From CAZAPG01 sp964486935 (GTDB taxonomy: Bacteria; Chloroflexota; Anaerolineae; 4572-78; J111), in NCBI GenBank assembly GCA_964486935.1, contig CAZAPG010000007.1:1-64000 (forward strand): 64,000 nt of DNA, read 5' to 3'. The notes under the pieces were generated by a model. The model searched no databases. It was given only the letters and a program-made list of their open reading frames with translations, and was not told the DNA's origin. Positions 24,502 through 33,155 of the stretch are shown here, one piece after another (position 1 is the stretch's first letter; every line of letters starts with the position of its first letter). A program made the translations under genes and the position numbers.

Positions 24502-26123
24502 GCGTGTTGACCGTTCCGCCTTTTGATGAAAAATCGGCCTGGCCGACGTTGGGGCCGCAGGTGTGCGATTTCATCGAGTCGTTTCTGGTGTTTGGCCCGG
24601 GCGACCTGCGGGGGCAGCCGGCCATCATTGACGATGAAAAGCGGGCGCTCATTTACCGGATGTACGAGGTGTTTCCGTGCTCTCATCCGCAGGCCGGGCG
24701 CAGGCGCTTCAAGCGGGTTGGTATCTCGCTGCGCAAGGGGACGGCCAAAACGGAGTTAGCCGCGTGGCTGGCCGCGGTGGAGCTGCACCCGGAAGGGCCG
24801 GTAAGATGCGACGGGTTCGACGCCAATGGGCAGCCTATTGGGGTTGGGGTGCGCGACCCATACATTCCGATGGTAGCCTATACGGAGGAGCAGAGCGACG
24901 AACTGGCGTACAGCGCGCTGCGGGCGATTTTGGAGTACAGCGTGCTGGCCGGCGATTTCGACATTGGCCTGGAGCGGATTATGCGCGCGGGCGGCGACGG
25001 GAAGGCGGTCAGTCTCTCGACCTCGCCGGATGCCAGGGATGGGGCGCGGACCACGTTCCAGGTCTTCGATGAGACGCACCGATTTACCACGCCGAGGCTG
25101 CGGGCGGCGCACAAAACAATGTTGGCCAACATCCCTAAACGGCGATTGGCCGATGCCTGGAGCCTGGAAATTACGACCGCGCCGGCGCCGGGGGAGAACT
25201 CGGTGGCCGAGGACACGATGGATTACGCCCGGCAGGTAGCCGGCGGCGCTATCGAGGACAGCCGGTTATTCTTTTTCCACCGCCAGGCATCGGACGACCA
25301 CGATTTAAGCGCGCCGGAGGGGGTGCGAGCAGCGGTGGTCGAGGCGAGCGGGCCGGCGGCCGCGTGGAGCGATATCGACGGCATCTGCGAGCAATGGGCC
25401 GACCCGACCAGTGACAAATCCTATTTGGAGCGGGTCTGGCTCAATCGCCTGGTGCGCGGCAGCGAGCGCGCGTTTGATGTGGAGCGGTGGAAAGCGTTGG
25501 TCGACCTGGATTACCGGCCGCAGCCGAAAGCGTTGATTACCATCGGGTTTGATGGCGGGCGCTGGCACGACAGCACGGCAATTATCGGCACGGAGATTGT
25601 GACGGGCTTCCAATGGCTCATTGGCCTGTGGGAACAGCCAGAAAATATCGAGGGTTGGGAGACGCCGGCCGACGAGGTGGACCAGGCAATGGCCGGGGCG
25701 TTTGATGAATACGAGGTTTGGCGGGCCTACTGCGATCCACCATATTGGGAGACGGCTGTTGCAGAGTGGGCCGGGCGCTACGGCGAAAAACGAGTGCTTG
25801 AGTGGTGGACCAATCGGCCGAAGCAGGTGGCCTACGCCATCAAATCATTCAGCACGGCCATCGCCGGCGGCGAGCTGCTCCACGATGGCAACGAGCATTT
25901 CCGGCGGCACGTGGGCAATGCGGTGCGGAAATACCTCAAATTGCGCGATGAGGACGGCCAGCCGTTGTGGACCATCTACAAAGAGAGGCCGGATTCGCCG
26001 CACAAGATCGACGCGGCGATGGCGGCGATTCTGAGTTGGGAGGCGCGAAGCGACGCCCTGGCCGCCGGCGTTGCCCTGGTTAAATCGAGTGTTTACGAGC
26101 AGCGGGGTTTGATAACAGCATGA
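24498..26123 (+). CDS. terL: Terminase large subunit, 541 aa
   Basis: ATPase and nuclease of the DNA-packaging motor. ATPase domain: Walker A-like SLRKGTAKTEL (about 78-86), Walker B with catalytic Glu in FQVFDETH (about 190). C-terminal RNase H-like nuclease: ITIGFDGGRWHDSTAI (about 350) with metal-binding Asp, and further acidic residues (AYCDPPYW). This is the Terminase_1 type seen in HK97-like siphoviruses. It overlaps the small subunit upstream and the 73-aa gene downstream by four bases each. Confidence 0.95.
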   Translation: MSVLTVPPFDEKSAWPTLGPQVCDFIESFLVFGPGDLRGQPAIIDDEKRALIYRMYEVFPCSHPQAGRRRFKRVGISLRKGTAKTELAAWLAAVELHPEGPVRCDGFDANGQPIGVGVRDPYIPMVAYTEEQSDELAYSALRAILEYSVLAGDFDIGLERIMRAGGDGKAVSLSTSPDARDGARTTFQVFDETHRFTTPRLRAAHKTMLANIPKRRLADAWSLEITTAPAPGENSVAEDTMDYARQVAGGAIEDSRLFFFHRQASDDHDLSAPEGVRAAVVEASGPAAAWSDIDGICEQWADPTSDKSYLERVWLNRLVRGSERAFDVERWKALVDLDYRPQPKALITIGFDGGRWHDSTAIIGTEIVTGFQWLIGLWEQPENIEGWETPADEVDQAMAGAFDEYEVWRAYCDPPYWETAVAEWAGRYGEKRVLEWWTNRPKQVAYAIKSFSTAIAGGELLHDGNEHFRRHVGNAVRKYLKLRDEDGQPLWTIYKERPDSPHKIDAAMAAILSWEARSDALAAGVALVKSSVYEQRGLITA

Positions 26124-26341
26124 AATTTTTGGGATGGACCCGGCCATATCCTGAGTTGAAGCCGGCAATTATAAATTTGAAATCCGGCACATCGTTCCGG
26201 GGGGTAGTCTGGCGAGTCAAGCGGCCATTCCTGGTCGTTCGGAACGCAGAGATTTTGAGCCAGGCCGACAAAAAATTGACGCCGGTCAGGGGCGAGGTAG
26301 TGGTGTTGCTAGAGCACGTGGATTTCGTCCAGGTGATATGA
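26120..26341 (+). CDS. Small phage protein of unknown function, 73 aa
   Basis: Mostly beta-rich by pattern (TSFRGVVWRVKRPFLVVRNAEIL; cited as one region near residues 24-46, and GEVVVLLEHVDFVQ), possibly a small barrel. It overlaps terL and portal by four bases each, so it is translated in the packaging operon. Role unknown. Confidence 0.65.
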   Translation: MKFLGWTRPYPELKPAIINLKSGTSFRGVVWRVKRPFLVVRNAEILSQADKKLTPVRGEVVVLLEHVDFVQVI

Positions 26342-28275
26342 TGGCATTTGTGCAAACGCCCAACGGCCTGGAGATGGTGCAGCCCTGGTGGTCGCCCGGC
26401 CCGCTGCGGACCGGCATCCGGCTGTATGATAAATTCAATTACGATTACGCCACGCTGTACCGCACGCAGCCGAACATGCGGGTTTGCGTTGATTTTTTGG
26501 CCAGGAATATCGCCCAATTGGGCCTGCATGCGTTCCGGCGCGTGTCTGACATTGACCGCGAGCGGTTGACCGACCATCCCTTGCCACAGCTGTTGAGCAG
26601 GCCGTTGCCGGTCCAACTAAAAATGACGCGCTTCCGGCTGATCAACGCGCTGGTGAGCGATCTTGGCATCTATTTCAACGCCTACTGGCTCAAAATCAGG
26701 CGGGGTGGGCAGCTGGGGCTGTTACGGATACCGCCAATTTATGTGACGCCCTACGGCAACCTGGCGCCGATGGAGTACGAAGTGACCATTGGCGGCCGGA
26801 CGAGACGATTTGGGCCGGATGAAATCATTCATTTCTGGGGGTATAACCCGGAAAATCCTATTAGCGGCCTGGCCCCGGCGGAGACATTGCGCCGCATCCT
26901 GGCCGAGGAGCACGCGGCCGGCAACTACCGCGAGGGCTTTTGGCAAAATGCAGCCCGGATTGCCGGGGTGGTCGAGCGCCCGGCGGAAGCGCCGGAGTGG
27001 AGCGAAACGGCCAGGGAACGGTTCAAGGCCGAATTTGAAGAGCTGTATTCCGGGGAGGCGAATAGCGGCAAAACGGCTGTCCTGGAAGAAGGGATGAAAT
27101 GGCGGCCTAACACATTCACCCCCCAGGAAAGCGAATACCTGGGCGGGCGAAAATTGACCCGGGAGGAGTGCGCCAGGGCGTATCATATCCCGCCGCCGCT
27201 CGTTGGCATTTTGGACCACGCCACCTTTAGCAATATCCGGGAGCAGCACAAAAACCTGTACCAGGACACCCTGGGGCCGTGGCTGGTGATGATCGAACAG
27301 GACATCGAACTGCAACTCCTAACGGAGTTTGAGGATAGCGATGATGTTTATCTCGAATTCAACATCGCCGAAAAACTCAAGGGCGATTTTGAGGAGCAAG
27401 CCAAGGCGTTGCAATCGGCCGTGGGCCGGCCCTGGTTAACGGCCAACGAGGCCAGGGCGATGATGAACAAGCCCAGCCGGACCGGCGACGCCGACGAGCT
27501 GGTGACGCCGTTGAACGTGCTGGTTGGCGGGCAGGCGTCGCCGCGCGATAGCGCGCCGGAGCAGCGCGGCCGGGAAATGTTTGCCCGCAAACAGGCAACA
27601 AAAGGGTTTGATAGCCACGCGCCCAGGCTGCGGGAGCGACACCAACAGAAGTGGGCGGAGACGCTATCGCGGCACTACCGGCGGCAGGAGGCGGCCATTG
27701 TGAGCCGCGTGCCGGCCGGCGGCGTAGGAGGAAAATCGGACATTGGCGGGGTCTGGTGGGATGACGACCGCTGGAATAGCGAGTTATCGGCCGACCTGTT
27801 CCGCCTGAACCGGTTGACGGCTGTGGCCTGGGCCGAACGGCTGGCTGAACAAATGGAAATCGAGATATCCGAGGAGGCGATGTTGCCCTGGCTGCAAGAG
27901 CACTCGCGCATCCAGGCTGAAAACATCAACGAGCAAACCCGCGAGGCCGTGGCCGGGGCGCTGCAAGAGCCGGAGCCGCTGGAGGCGGTGAAGAACATTT
28001 TTAGCCAGGCGCTTACCGCGTGGGCTACGCGCCAGGCCGTGAGCGCCGTAACCACGGCGATTAGTTTTGGGGCCAACGAGGCGGCCCGGGCCGGCGGCCT
28101 GAGCCAAAAAACCTGGCGAGTCAACAGCAGCAACCCCCGCGACGGGCACGCCGCGCTAAACGGGGAGACGGTTGGCATCCGGGATTTATTTAGCAACAGA
28201 ATGCGCTGGCCCGGCGACCCGGCCGGCGGCGCGGAGAACGTGGCCAATTGTCAGTGTAGTGTGGAATTTTCGTAA
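26338..28275 (+). CDS. Portal protein fused to a Mu gpF-like head-morphogenesis domain, 645 aa
   Basis: Residues 1 to about 400 are an HK97-type portal (PNMRVCVDFLARNIAQLGL, DEIIHFWGYNP, HIPPPLVGILDHATFSNI), forming the dodecameric DNA gate. The C-terminal part (about 430-645) is a MuF-like minor head domain ending in the hallmark cluster SSNPRDGHAALNGETV, WPGDPAGGA and NVANCQCSVEFS. In most phages these are two genes; here one continuous chain joins them. Start ATG 26338 overlaps the preceding stop. Confidence 0.9.
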   Translation: MMAFVQTPNGLEMVQPWWSPGPLRTGIRLYDKFNYDYATLYRTQPNMRVCVDFLARNIAQLGLHAFRRVSDIDRERLTDHPLPQLLSRPLPVQLKMTRFRLINALVSDLGIYFNAYWLKIRRGGQLGLLRIPPIYVTPYGNLAPMEYEVTIGGRTRRFGPDEIIHFWGYNPENPISGLAPAETLRRILAEEHAAGNYREGFWQNAARIAGVVERPAEAPEWSETARERFKAEFEELYSGEANSGKTAVLEEGMKWRPNTFTPQESEYLGGRKLTREECARAYHIPPPLVGILDHATFSNIREQHKNLYQDTLGPWLVMIEQDIELQLLTEFEDSDDVYLEFNIAEKLKGDFEEQAKALQSAVGRPWLTANEARAMMNKPSRTGDADELVTPLNVLVGGQASPRDSAPEQRGREMFARKQATKGFDSHAPRLRERHQQKWAETLSRHYRRQEAAIVSRVPAGGVGGKSDIGGVWWDDDRWNSELSADLFRLNRLTAVAWAERLAEQMEIEISEEAMLPWLQEHSRIQAENINEQTREAVAGALQEPEPLEAVKNIFSQALTAWATRQAVSAVTTAISFGANEAARAGGLSQKTWRVNSSNPRDGHAALNGETVGIRDLFSNRMRWPGDPAGGAENVANCQCSVEFS

Positions 28276-28285
28276 GGAGCGAGAC

Positions 28286-28894
28286 ATGAAACGAAAAACA
28301 TTTACCGCGCCATTGGAGTTAAAAGCGGAAGGAGACGGGGAGCGAGGCGAGTTCAAGGCGGTCTTTGCCACGCTTAACGTGGTAGACCACCACGGCGATG
28401 TGACCATGCCCGGCGCGTTTGAGAAGCAGGAAGTTGTTGTTGAGCCGTGGAACCACGACTGGACGCTGCCGGCCGGCAAGGGCGTCATCAAAGCCGATGA
28501 TTCGGAAGCCTGGATAGAGGGGCAATTTTTTTTGGACACCAACGCGGGCCGGGAGAATTACCAGACGGTGAAAAATCTGGGGGCGCTGGCGGAGTGGTCT
28601 TACACTTTTGATATCATCGAGGCCGACCGGGGCCAACACGCGGGCGAAGAGGTGCGATTTTTGAAAAAAATGGACGTGGTTGGCGTAGGGCCGGTGACGC
28701 GCGGCGCGGGTATTGATACCCGCACGGTGGCGATTAAATCGCAGCAGGATTTAAAAAATGCGGACGACAAGGGAGGCGAGGCTGAAAGCGCCGAAACCGG
28801 CGATGACGGTAAGCCCGGCGGGATCGGGCCGCAGGTTGTTTTAGCTCAAATTGAACTTATTGAATTGGAGGCGGAGGATGCCATTAGACATTAA
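28286..28894 (+). CDS. HK97-type prohead maturation protease, 202 aa
   Basis: Caudovirales prohead serine protease. Conserved features: AVFATLNVVDHHGDVTMPGAF at the N-terminus, the catalytic-type His in EPWNHDW, and the serine-region segment ALAEWSYTFDI. The C-terminal 40 residues are acidic and may serve as scaffold. The ATG was chosen with AAGGAG nine bases upstream. It overlaps the capsid gene by 17 bases. It would trim the N-terminal delta domain of the capsid protein. Confidence 0.9.
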   Translation: MKRKTFTAPLELKAEGDGERGEFKAVFATLNVVDHHGDVTMPGAFEKQEVVVEPWNHDWTLPAGKGVIKADDSEAWIEGQFFLDTNAGRENYQTVKNLGALAEWSYTFDIIEADRGQHAGEEVRFLKKMDVVGVGPVTRGAGIDTRTVAIKSQQDLKNADDKGGEAESAETGDDGKPGGIGPQVVLAQIELIELEAEDAIRH

Positions 28895-30182
28895 CAAAAC
28901 CAAAGAAGAAATGCAGGATGCGCTGACCAAGGCGCGAGATATAGTTGATTTGACCGAGCAAGAGCAGCGCGATTTTACCGACGATGAGCGGAAATCGGTG
29001 GGCGACCTGCTCAAAACCGCGCGCGAGAAAAAGAAGCTGCTGGAGCAGGCCAAGGCGGACGATGAAATCCGCCGGGCGGTGAATGAACTCGGCGAGGGGA
29101 TTGAACTGAATGAGGCTGGACAGCAGGGAGAGGGCAAGCAACAACGGCGCAAAACGCTGGGCGAGCGGTTTACCACGGCCGACGCCTGGGTAGCCTGGCT
29201 GAAGCAGAACACCTCCGGGGGCGTTATCCCCGACAGCCGCAAGGGGATCACCTCGCCGCCGCTTGAGGTTAAGGATTTTGGCCTGTTCGGGCGCAAAGAG
29301 CTATTGACCGGCGTATCCGATGTAAGCGCCGGGGCGCTGGTAGAGAGCGACCGGACCGGCATTTATGAGCCTCTGGGCCGCTACCCGCTGACCATCCGCG
29401 ACCTGATTAGCGTGCGCCAGACCACGAGCGACACGGTGGAGTTTGTGCGCCAGACCCAGCAGGTGACCCAGGCCGCGCCGACCCCGGAGGCCAATGTGAC
29501 CACGCCGAGCGGGGCCACCGGCGAAATTAGCGGCGAGAAGCCGGAAGCGACGATGCGCTTTGAGCGGGTGACCGAGCCGGTCAAAACCATTGCGGTCTGG
29601 ATACCGGCCACCAAGCGCGCCCTGAGCGACGCGGCCCAGCTGCGCGGCCTGATTGATATGGAGCTGCGCGACGACCTGGCCGAGGAGCTGGAGGACCAGA
29701 TTTTGAACGGCGACGGTGTTGGCGAGAACTTTACCGGCCTGGCTAGCGTGGCCAACACGCTGGCGCAAGCCTTTGTAACGGATATTCCGACCACCACCCG
29801 CAAGGCGTTGACCCACCTGCTGGTCACCGGCAAGCAGATACCCACCGCCTGGATGCTCAATCCGGTAGACTGGGAAGCGGTTGACCTGTTAAAAGATGAC
29901 CAGGGGCGCTACTACTGGGGCGGGCCAATGGCTATGGGAACGCGCACCCTGTGGTCGTCTCCCGTGGCCCAGGGGTTTTTCCAGACCCAGGGCGCGGGCT
30001 GGCTGGCTAACTGGCGAAAGGCGGTGCTGTGGGATCGCGAGCAAGCGACGGTCAGCGTGACGGACAGCCACAGCGACTTCTTCATCCGCAATATGGTGGC
30101 CATCCTGGCCGAGATGCGGGCCGCCTTCGGCGTGATCCGGCCTAGCGCGTTTGTTGAAGTGGACCTAGAAGCGGGCAGTTAG
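28878..30182 (+). CDS. Major capsid protein, HK97 fold, 434 aa
   Basis: An N-terminal helical, charged segment (about residues 1-85: NKTKEEMQDALTKARDI and following) matches a scaffolding delta domain that the protease removes. The shell domain begins near GALVESDRTGIYEPL and contains KTIAVWIPATKRALSDA, LRDDLAEELEDQILNGDG and PTAWMLNPVDWEAV, all typical of HK97-like capsid proteins. GGAGG precedes the ATG at 28878. A glycosyltransferase gene follows only seven bases later. Confidence 0.93.
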   Translation: MPLDINKTKEEMQDALTKARDIVDLTEQEQRDFTDDERKSVGDLLKTAREKKKLLEQAKADDEIRRAVNELGEGIELNEAGQQGEGKQQRRKTLGERFTTADAWVAWLKQNTSGGVIPDSRKGITSPPLEVKDFGLFGRKELLTGVSDVSAGALVESDRTGIYEPLGRYPLTIRDLISVRQTTSDTVEFVRQTQQVTQAAPTPEANVTTPSGATGEISGEKPEATMRFERVTEPVKTIAVWIPATKRALSDAAQLRGLIDMELRDDLAEELEDQILNGDGVGENFTGLASVANTLAQAFVTDIPTTTRKALTHLLVTGKQIPTAWMLNPVDWEAVDLLKDDQGRYYWGGPMAMGTRTLWSSPVAQGFFQTQGAGWLANWRKAVLWDREQATVSVTDSHSDFFIRNMVAILAEMRAAFGVIRPSAFVEVDLEAGS

Positions 30183-30189
30183 GTTGTAG

Positions 30190-31083
30190 ATGGGCCTGGC
30201 CGTCAATGTTTTATGCCGGAATTTGAATGATGACCGCGTGATTCCGCGTTTCAGCCGGTATCTGCGGGATCATCTGGGCTGGCAATTGACGACCAGGCCG
30301 GACACAGCGGCGGATGCTTATTATCTATCCGGGTATTTTGAATGGCCGGTGATGAGAAAGGGCATGGCGGATCGGCCAGTGGCGGCTTACTTTACGCACA
30401 TCGAGGAGGAGCCGCCGGGCAACAGCAAGGCCAGGCTGTTTCACAGCGTGGCCGGGCTGGTCGATCTTCGGATTGCGACGGCGGCGATGTATGCCGGGCC
30501 GCTGGCGGAGTACGGACCGACGGCGCAGATCAACCCACCGGTGGAGCGACGCAGGTTTGCCCTCACCCCCGGCCCCTCTCCCGTTCACGGGAGAGGGGGG
30601 AAGCTGGTGGCCGGCTTCAGCGGGTACACGTATGGCAACGGGCGCAAGGGCGAAGGTATGGCCCGGGTGTTGGTGCGGGCGCAGCCGGATTTGGAATGGC
30701 GGGCCTCGGGCCGGGGCTGGCCGGCGCCGACCAGAATGTACAAATGGGCAGAGATGCCGGCGTTCTACCAATCGCTGGACATTTTGATTGTGACCGCGAC
30801 GGTGGAAGGCGTCCCTATGCCGCCGCTGGAGGCCCTGGCTTGCGGGGTGTCGCTGGTAATCCCGAGGGGGGTGGGGCTGCTGGATGAATTGCCTGAGCTG
30901 GCGGGCATCCACCGCTACCGGCGCGGCGACGCCGGGGATTGCGTCCGGGCGTTGTTTGAGGCGACGCAGACGCGCGCTCACGTGGATCGGGAGGCGCTGC
31001 GGGCCGCAACCGAGCCGTACAGCATTTTGGCCTGGTGCGAGCAGCACCGGCAGGCGTTTGAAGAAATTATCTTTTGGAATTAA
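30190..31083 (+). CDS. Phage-encoded GT4-like glycosyltransferase, 297 aa
   Basis: GT-B type sugar-nucleotide domain in the C-terminal half: KLVAGFSGYTYGNGRKG, EMPAFYQSLDILIVTAT, then EGVPMPPLEALACGVSLV, the EX7E-type catalytic motif. The N-terminal part is short (VLCRNLNDDRVIPRFSRYL). It lies between the capsid and connector genes, so virion-protein glycosylation is a reasonable inference; modification of host glycans is the alternative. Residues LTPGPSPVHGRGGK are encoded by a palindromic repeat inserted in frame at 30561-30603, at the junction of the two GT-B domains. Confidence 0.82.
   Translation: MGLAVNVLCRNLNDDRVIPRFSRYLRDHLGWQLTTRPDTAADAYYLSGYFEWPVMRKGMADRPVAAYFTHIEEEPPGNSKARLFHSVAGLVDLRIATAAMYAGPLAEYGPTAQINPPVERRRFALTPGPSPVHGRGGKLVAGFSGYTYGNGRKGEGMARVLVRAQPDLEWRASGRGWPAPTRMYKWAEMPAFYQSLDILIVTATVEGVPMPPLEALACGVSLVIPRGVGLLDELPELAGIHRYRRGDAGDCVRALFEATQTRAHVDREALRAATEPYSILAWCEQHRQAFEEIIFWN
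30573..30598. repeat. Palindromic repeat inserted in frame in the glycosyltransferase gene
   Basis: Perfect 12-bp arms CCCCTCTCCCGT / ACGGGAGAGGGG with loop TC, preceded by CCTCACCCCCGG. Repeats of this type (translated LTPGPSP) are common between bacterial genes; here it is inside a coding frame. Confidence 0.8.
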
Positions 31084-31100
31084 AAAGGGAGGGTGGACGG

Positions 31101-31322
31101 ATGGTCCGCGCAAAATTTACGGTAACTGCGATTACAAATCATTTGTATGGTGGCACTGAAATCGAAGCGAAGCCGCAGTATGATGAAAGCATCCCTGAAG
31201 ACCAGCGTTTTCAGGAGGCCACACCCACGGGTGAGTTAAAAATGTTTGTGTCAAATCCCGCCGCTTTAGCTGAATTTGAGCTGGGCAAGGATTTTTATTT
31301 AGATTTTACGCCAGTCAAATGA
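31101..31322 (+). CDS. Small phage protein, 73 aa
   Basis: Beta-rich small protein (RAKFTVTAITNHLYGGTEIE, then GELKMFVSNPAALAEF and DFYLDFTPVK). It looks like a compact single-domain structural or decoration protein; its position after the capsid would fit, but homology is not established. The ATG has AGGGAGGG upstream. It overlaps the next gene by four bases. Confidence 0.65.
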   Translation: MVRAKFTVTAITNHLYGGTEIEAKPQYDESIPEDQRFQEATPTGELKMFVSNPAALAEFELGKDFYLDFTPVK

Positions 31323-32062
31323 AACGAGGGATTTACTGCGTGGCTTTCGGCGAGCCGGCGCGCCGATGCGCCCGGCGGATGATGGAAACGGCGAAGGAAT
31401 GGCTGCCGGAAATCCCGATTTGCCTGGCGGGGGCCAAGCCGATTGGCCTTGAAGATGTCTTCATCGAGCAGCCGGACAGCGACGTGGGCGGGCGGCGGGC
31501 CAAGCTGCGGGCCTACGAGCTGGCCCCGGCCGAGTGGCAAGCGGTGCTCTATCTTGATGTGGACACCGAGGTTTGCGGCGATATCCGGTTTTATTTTCAG
31601 CTCATCGAGGATGGTTGGGAGTTTGTGATTGCCAAAGACCCGCATTTGATGGACACGATGCACTCGTTCCAGCGGCACAACAACCTGGCTGAATTACGAG
31701 AAACAGAAAGGGAAATCCTCACCCTGCACACCCTCCAGTTTAACGGCGGGGTGTGGGCCTTTGGCCGCAACGAGCGGGTGGCGGCGTTTTTTGAGCGGTG
31801 GCAGCGCGAGTGGGAGAAGCACGCTCAACGCGACCAGGGGGCGCTCATCCGGGCCATGTACGCCGACCCGCTGAGGGTTTACGTGCTGGGCAACGAGTGG
31901 AATACGTTTGAGAAATATTCCAAAGGCATCGAGACGGCCGGGCTGCGGCATTATCCGGGCCGGGCGCGGCGCTGGAAGGGTTTAATCCCGGGGCGGATTG
32001 ACAGCCAGATAGCCTGGCAAAGAGTCAAAGTATTTGAGCAACAAACAAAAGGCAGGCGATGA
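31319..32062 (+). CDS. Phage-encoded GT-A type glycosyltransferase (GT8-like), 247 aa
   Basis: GT-A fold nucleotide-sugar transferase. Key signs: LPEIPICLAGAKPIGL at the N-terminus, KLRAYELAPAEWQAVLYLDVDTEV with the metal-binding DxD (DVD), and FNGGVWAFGRNERVAAFF, the acceptor-site region seen in GT8-like enzymes. It is coupled by ATGA overlaps to its neighbours on both sides, making a glycosyltransferase-glycosyltransferase-methyltransferase set inside the head gene module. The likely target is a virion protein or a receptor-related glycan. Confidence 0.85.
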   Translation: MKRGIYCVAFGEPARRCARRMMETAKEWLPEIPICLAGAKPIGLEDVFIEQPDSDVGGRRAKLRAYELAPAEWQAVLYLDVDTEVCGDIRFYFQLIEDGWEFVIAKDPHLMDTMHSFQRHNNLAELRETEREILTLHTLQFNGGVWAFGRNERVAAFFERWQREWEKHAQRDQGALIRAMYADPLRVYVLGNEWNTFEKYSKGIETAGLRHYPGRARRWKGLIPGRIDSQIAWQRVKVFEQQTKGRR

Positions 32063-32511
32063 AAACTCTTAACCTGGGAGCGGGCAATAAACCCCTAAAG
32101 GACGCGATCAACCACGACCGCATAAAACACCGGCCCGAGATAAAAACGGCGCACGACCTGAATGTGTTGCCCTGGCCGTGGCCGGACAGCTCTTTTGACC
32201 GGATTATTGCTCATTCCGTGTTTGAGCATCTGGATATTGACCTGGTGCAGGCGCTGGATGAGTGTTGGCGTATTTTGCGTCCGGGCGGCTCATTGCAGGT
32301 GAAAGTGCCGCACTGGCAACATGACAACGCCTACGCCGACCCCACTCATCGCTGGCGCTATAGCCTGCGCTCGTTTGACGTATTCCTGCCCAAGACGGCG
32401 CTGGGCCGGGAGCACAGCTTTTATACGGAGCGCAAATGGCAACTCTTGAAGGGGCCGCAATTGAACAAGGCAAAGTCATCGATGTTTGTAACGCTGAGGC
32501 CAATTAAATGA
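32059..32511 (+). CDS. Phage-encoded SAM-dependent methyltransferase, 150 aa
   Basis: Small class I methyltransferase. Motif I is LNLGAGNKPL, an acidic position follows in NHDRIKH, then FDRIIAHSVFEHLD (post-motif) and EECWRILRPGGSL-like motif (here DECWRILRPGGSLQV). At 150 aa it lacks extra domains. The acceptor is unknown; given its coupling to two glycosyltransferases, O-methylation of a transferred sugar is the simplest idea. The last four bases overlap the next gene. Confidence 0.85.
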   Translation: MKTLNLGAGNKPLKDAINHDRIKHRPEIKTAHDLNVLPWPWPDSSFDRIIAHSVFEHLDIDLVQALDECWRILRPGGSLQVKVPHWQHDNAYADPTHRWRYSLRSFDVFLPKTALGREHSFYTERKWQLLKGPQLNKAKSSMFVTLRPIK

Positions 32512-33155
32512 GCAGAGGAATTGTGTTACTAGGCGGCAAGGATGCGGCCATTCAGGGCCGGGGCAAAAAGGCCGGGTTGCCGGTGATGGTTTCTGGCTCA
32601 TATGAAATCCCCTTTGAAAAGACCCTATTTGTCGAGCCGGGCACGCGCGTTCCCTGGGGGCTGCTGCCGGCCGCCTGGCATTTTCTGGACAAATGGGATG
32701 CGTCCGTTCCGCTGTGGCGCTACGGAACCACAGCGGCGGATGTAGGCATAGCCGAAGAGCGGGCCGCGACGCAGGCCATTGCGCGCGATTTGCGGGTGCT
32801 GCTGCACGCGGTCGAACTGTTGTTTGTACGCAAAAATGAGGACGGGGCGGCTCTGGTTAAACGCTGGAGCGAGGAGCGCGCCGGGGGCGGAGACAAGCGA
32901 TTGGCTTTTTTGCGGGCGCTATACCAGGTGAAGCCGAGGTTGTGTGTGCTGCCCACCTCCTGGCTGGCAAGTAACGTTGCGGGCAGGTTGGCAAGTAACA
33001 TCGCGAATATGAAGGTAACGGAGCATGGCCGTGGCGTGTCGAAGGGGGGGCCGCTGGTGCGGGTGGAGTTAGAGCCGGGCCGGTATGTAAAGTGTCACGC
33101 CGGCGATGAAGAGCGAGTGCTGGCGCATTTCAGGCGACAGAAGGAGGTTGGATAG
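32508..33155 (+). CDS. Phage structural-region protein with C-terminal GPLVRVE motif, 215 aa
   Basis: No known domain recognised. The middle is helical (AEERAATQAIARDLRVLLHAVELLF seen in parts). A short internal duplication gives SWLASNVAGRLASNIAN. The C-terminal 30 residues (GPLVRVELEPGRYVKCHAGDEE) recur in the next protein, so the two share a small module. The stop overlaps the GTG start of the next gene (TAGTG). Confidence 0.65.
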   Translation: MSRGIVLLGGKDAAIQGRGKKAGLPVMVSGSYEIPFEKTLFVEPGTRVPWGLLPAAWHFLDKWDASVPLWRYGTTAADVGIAEERAATQAIARDLRVLLHAVELLFVRKNEDGAALVKRWSEERAGGGDKRLAFLRALYQVKPRLCVLPTSWLASNVAGRLASNIANMKVTEHGRGVSKGGPLVRVELEPGRYVKCHAGDEERVLAHFRRQKEVG

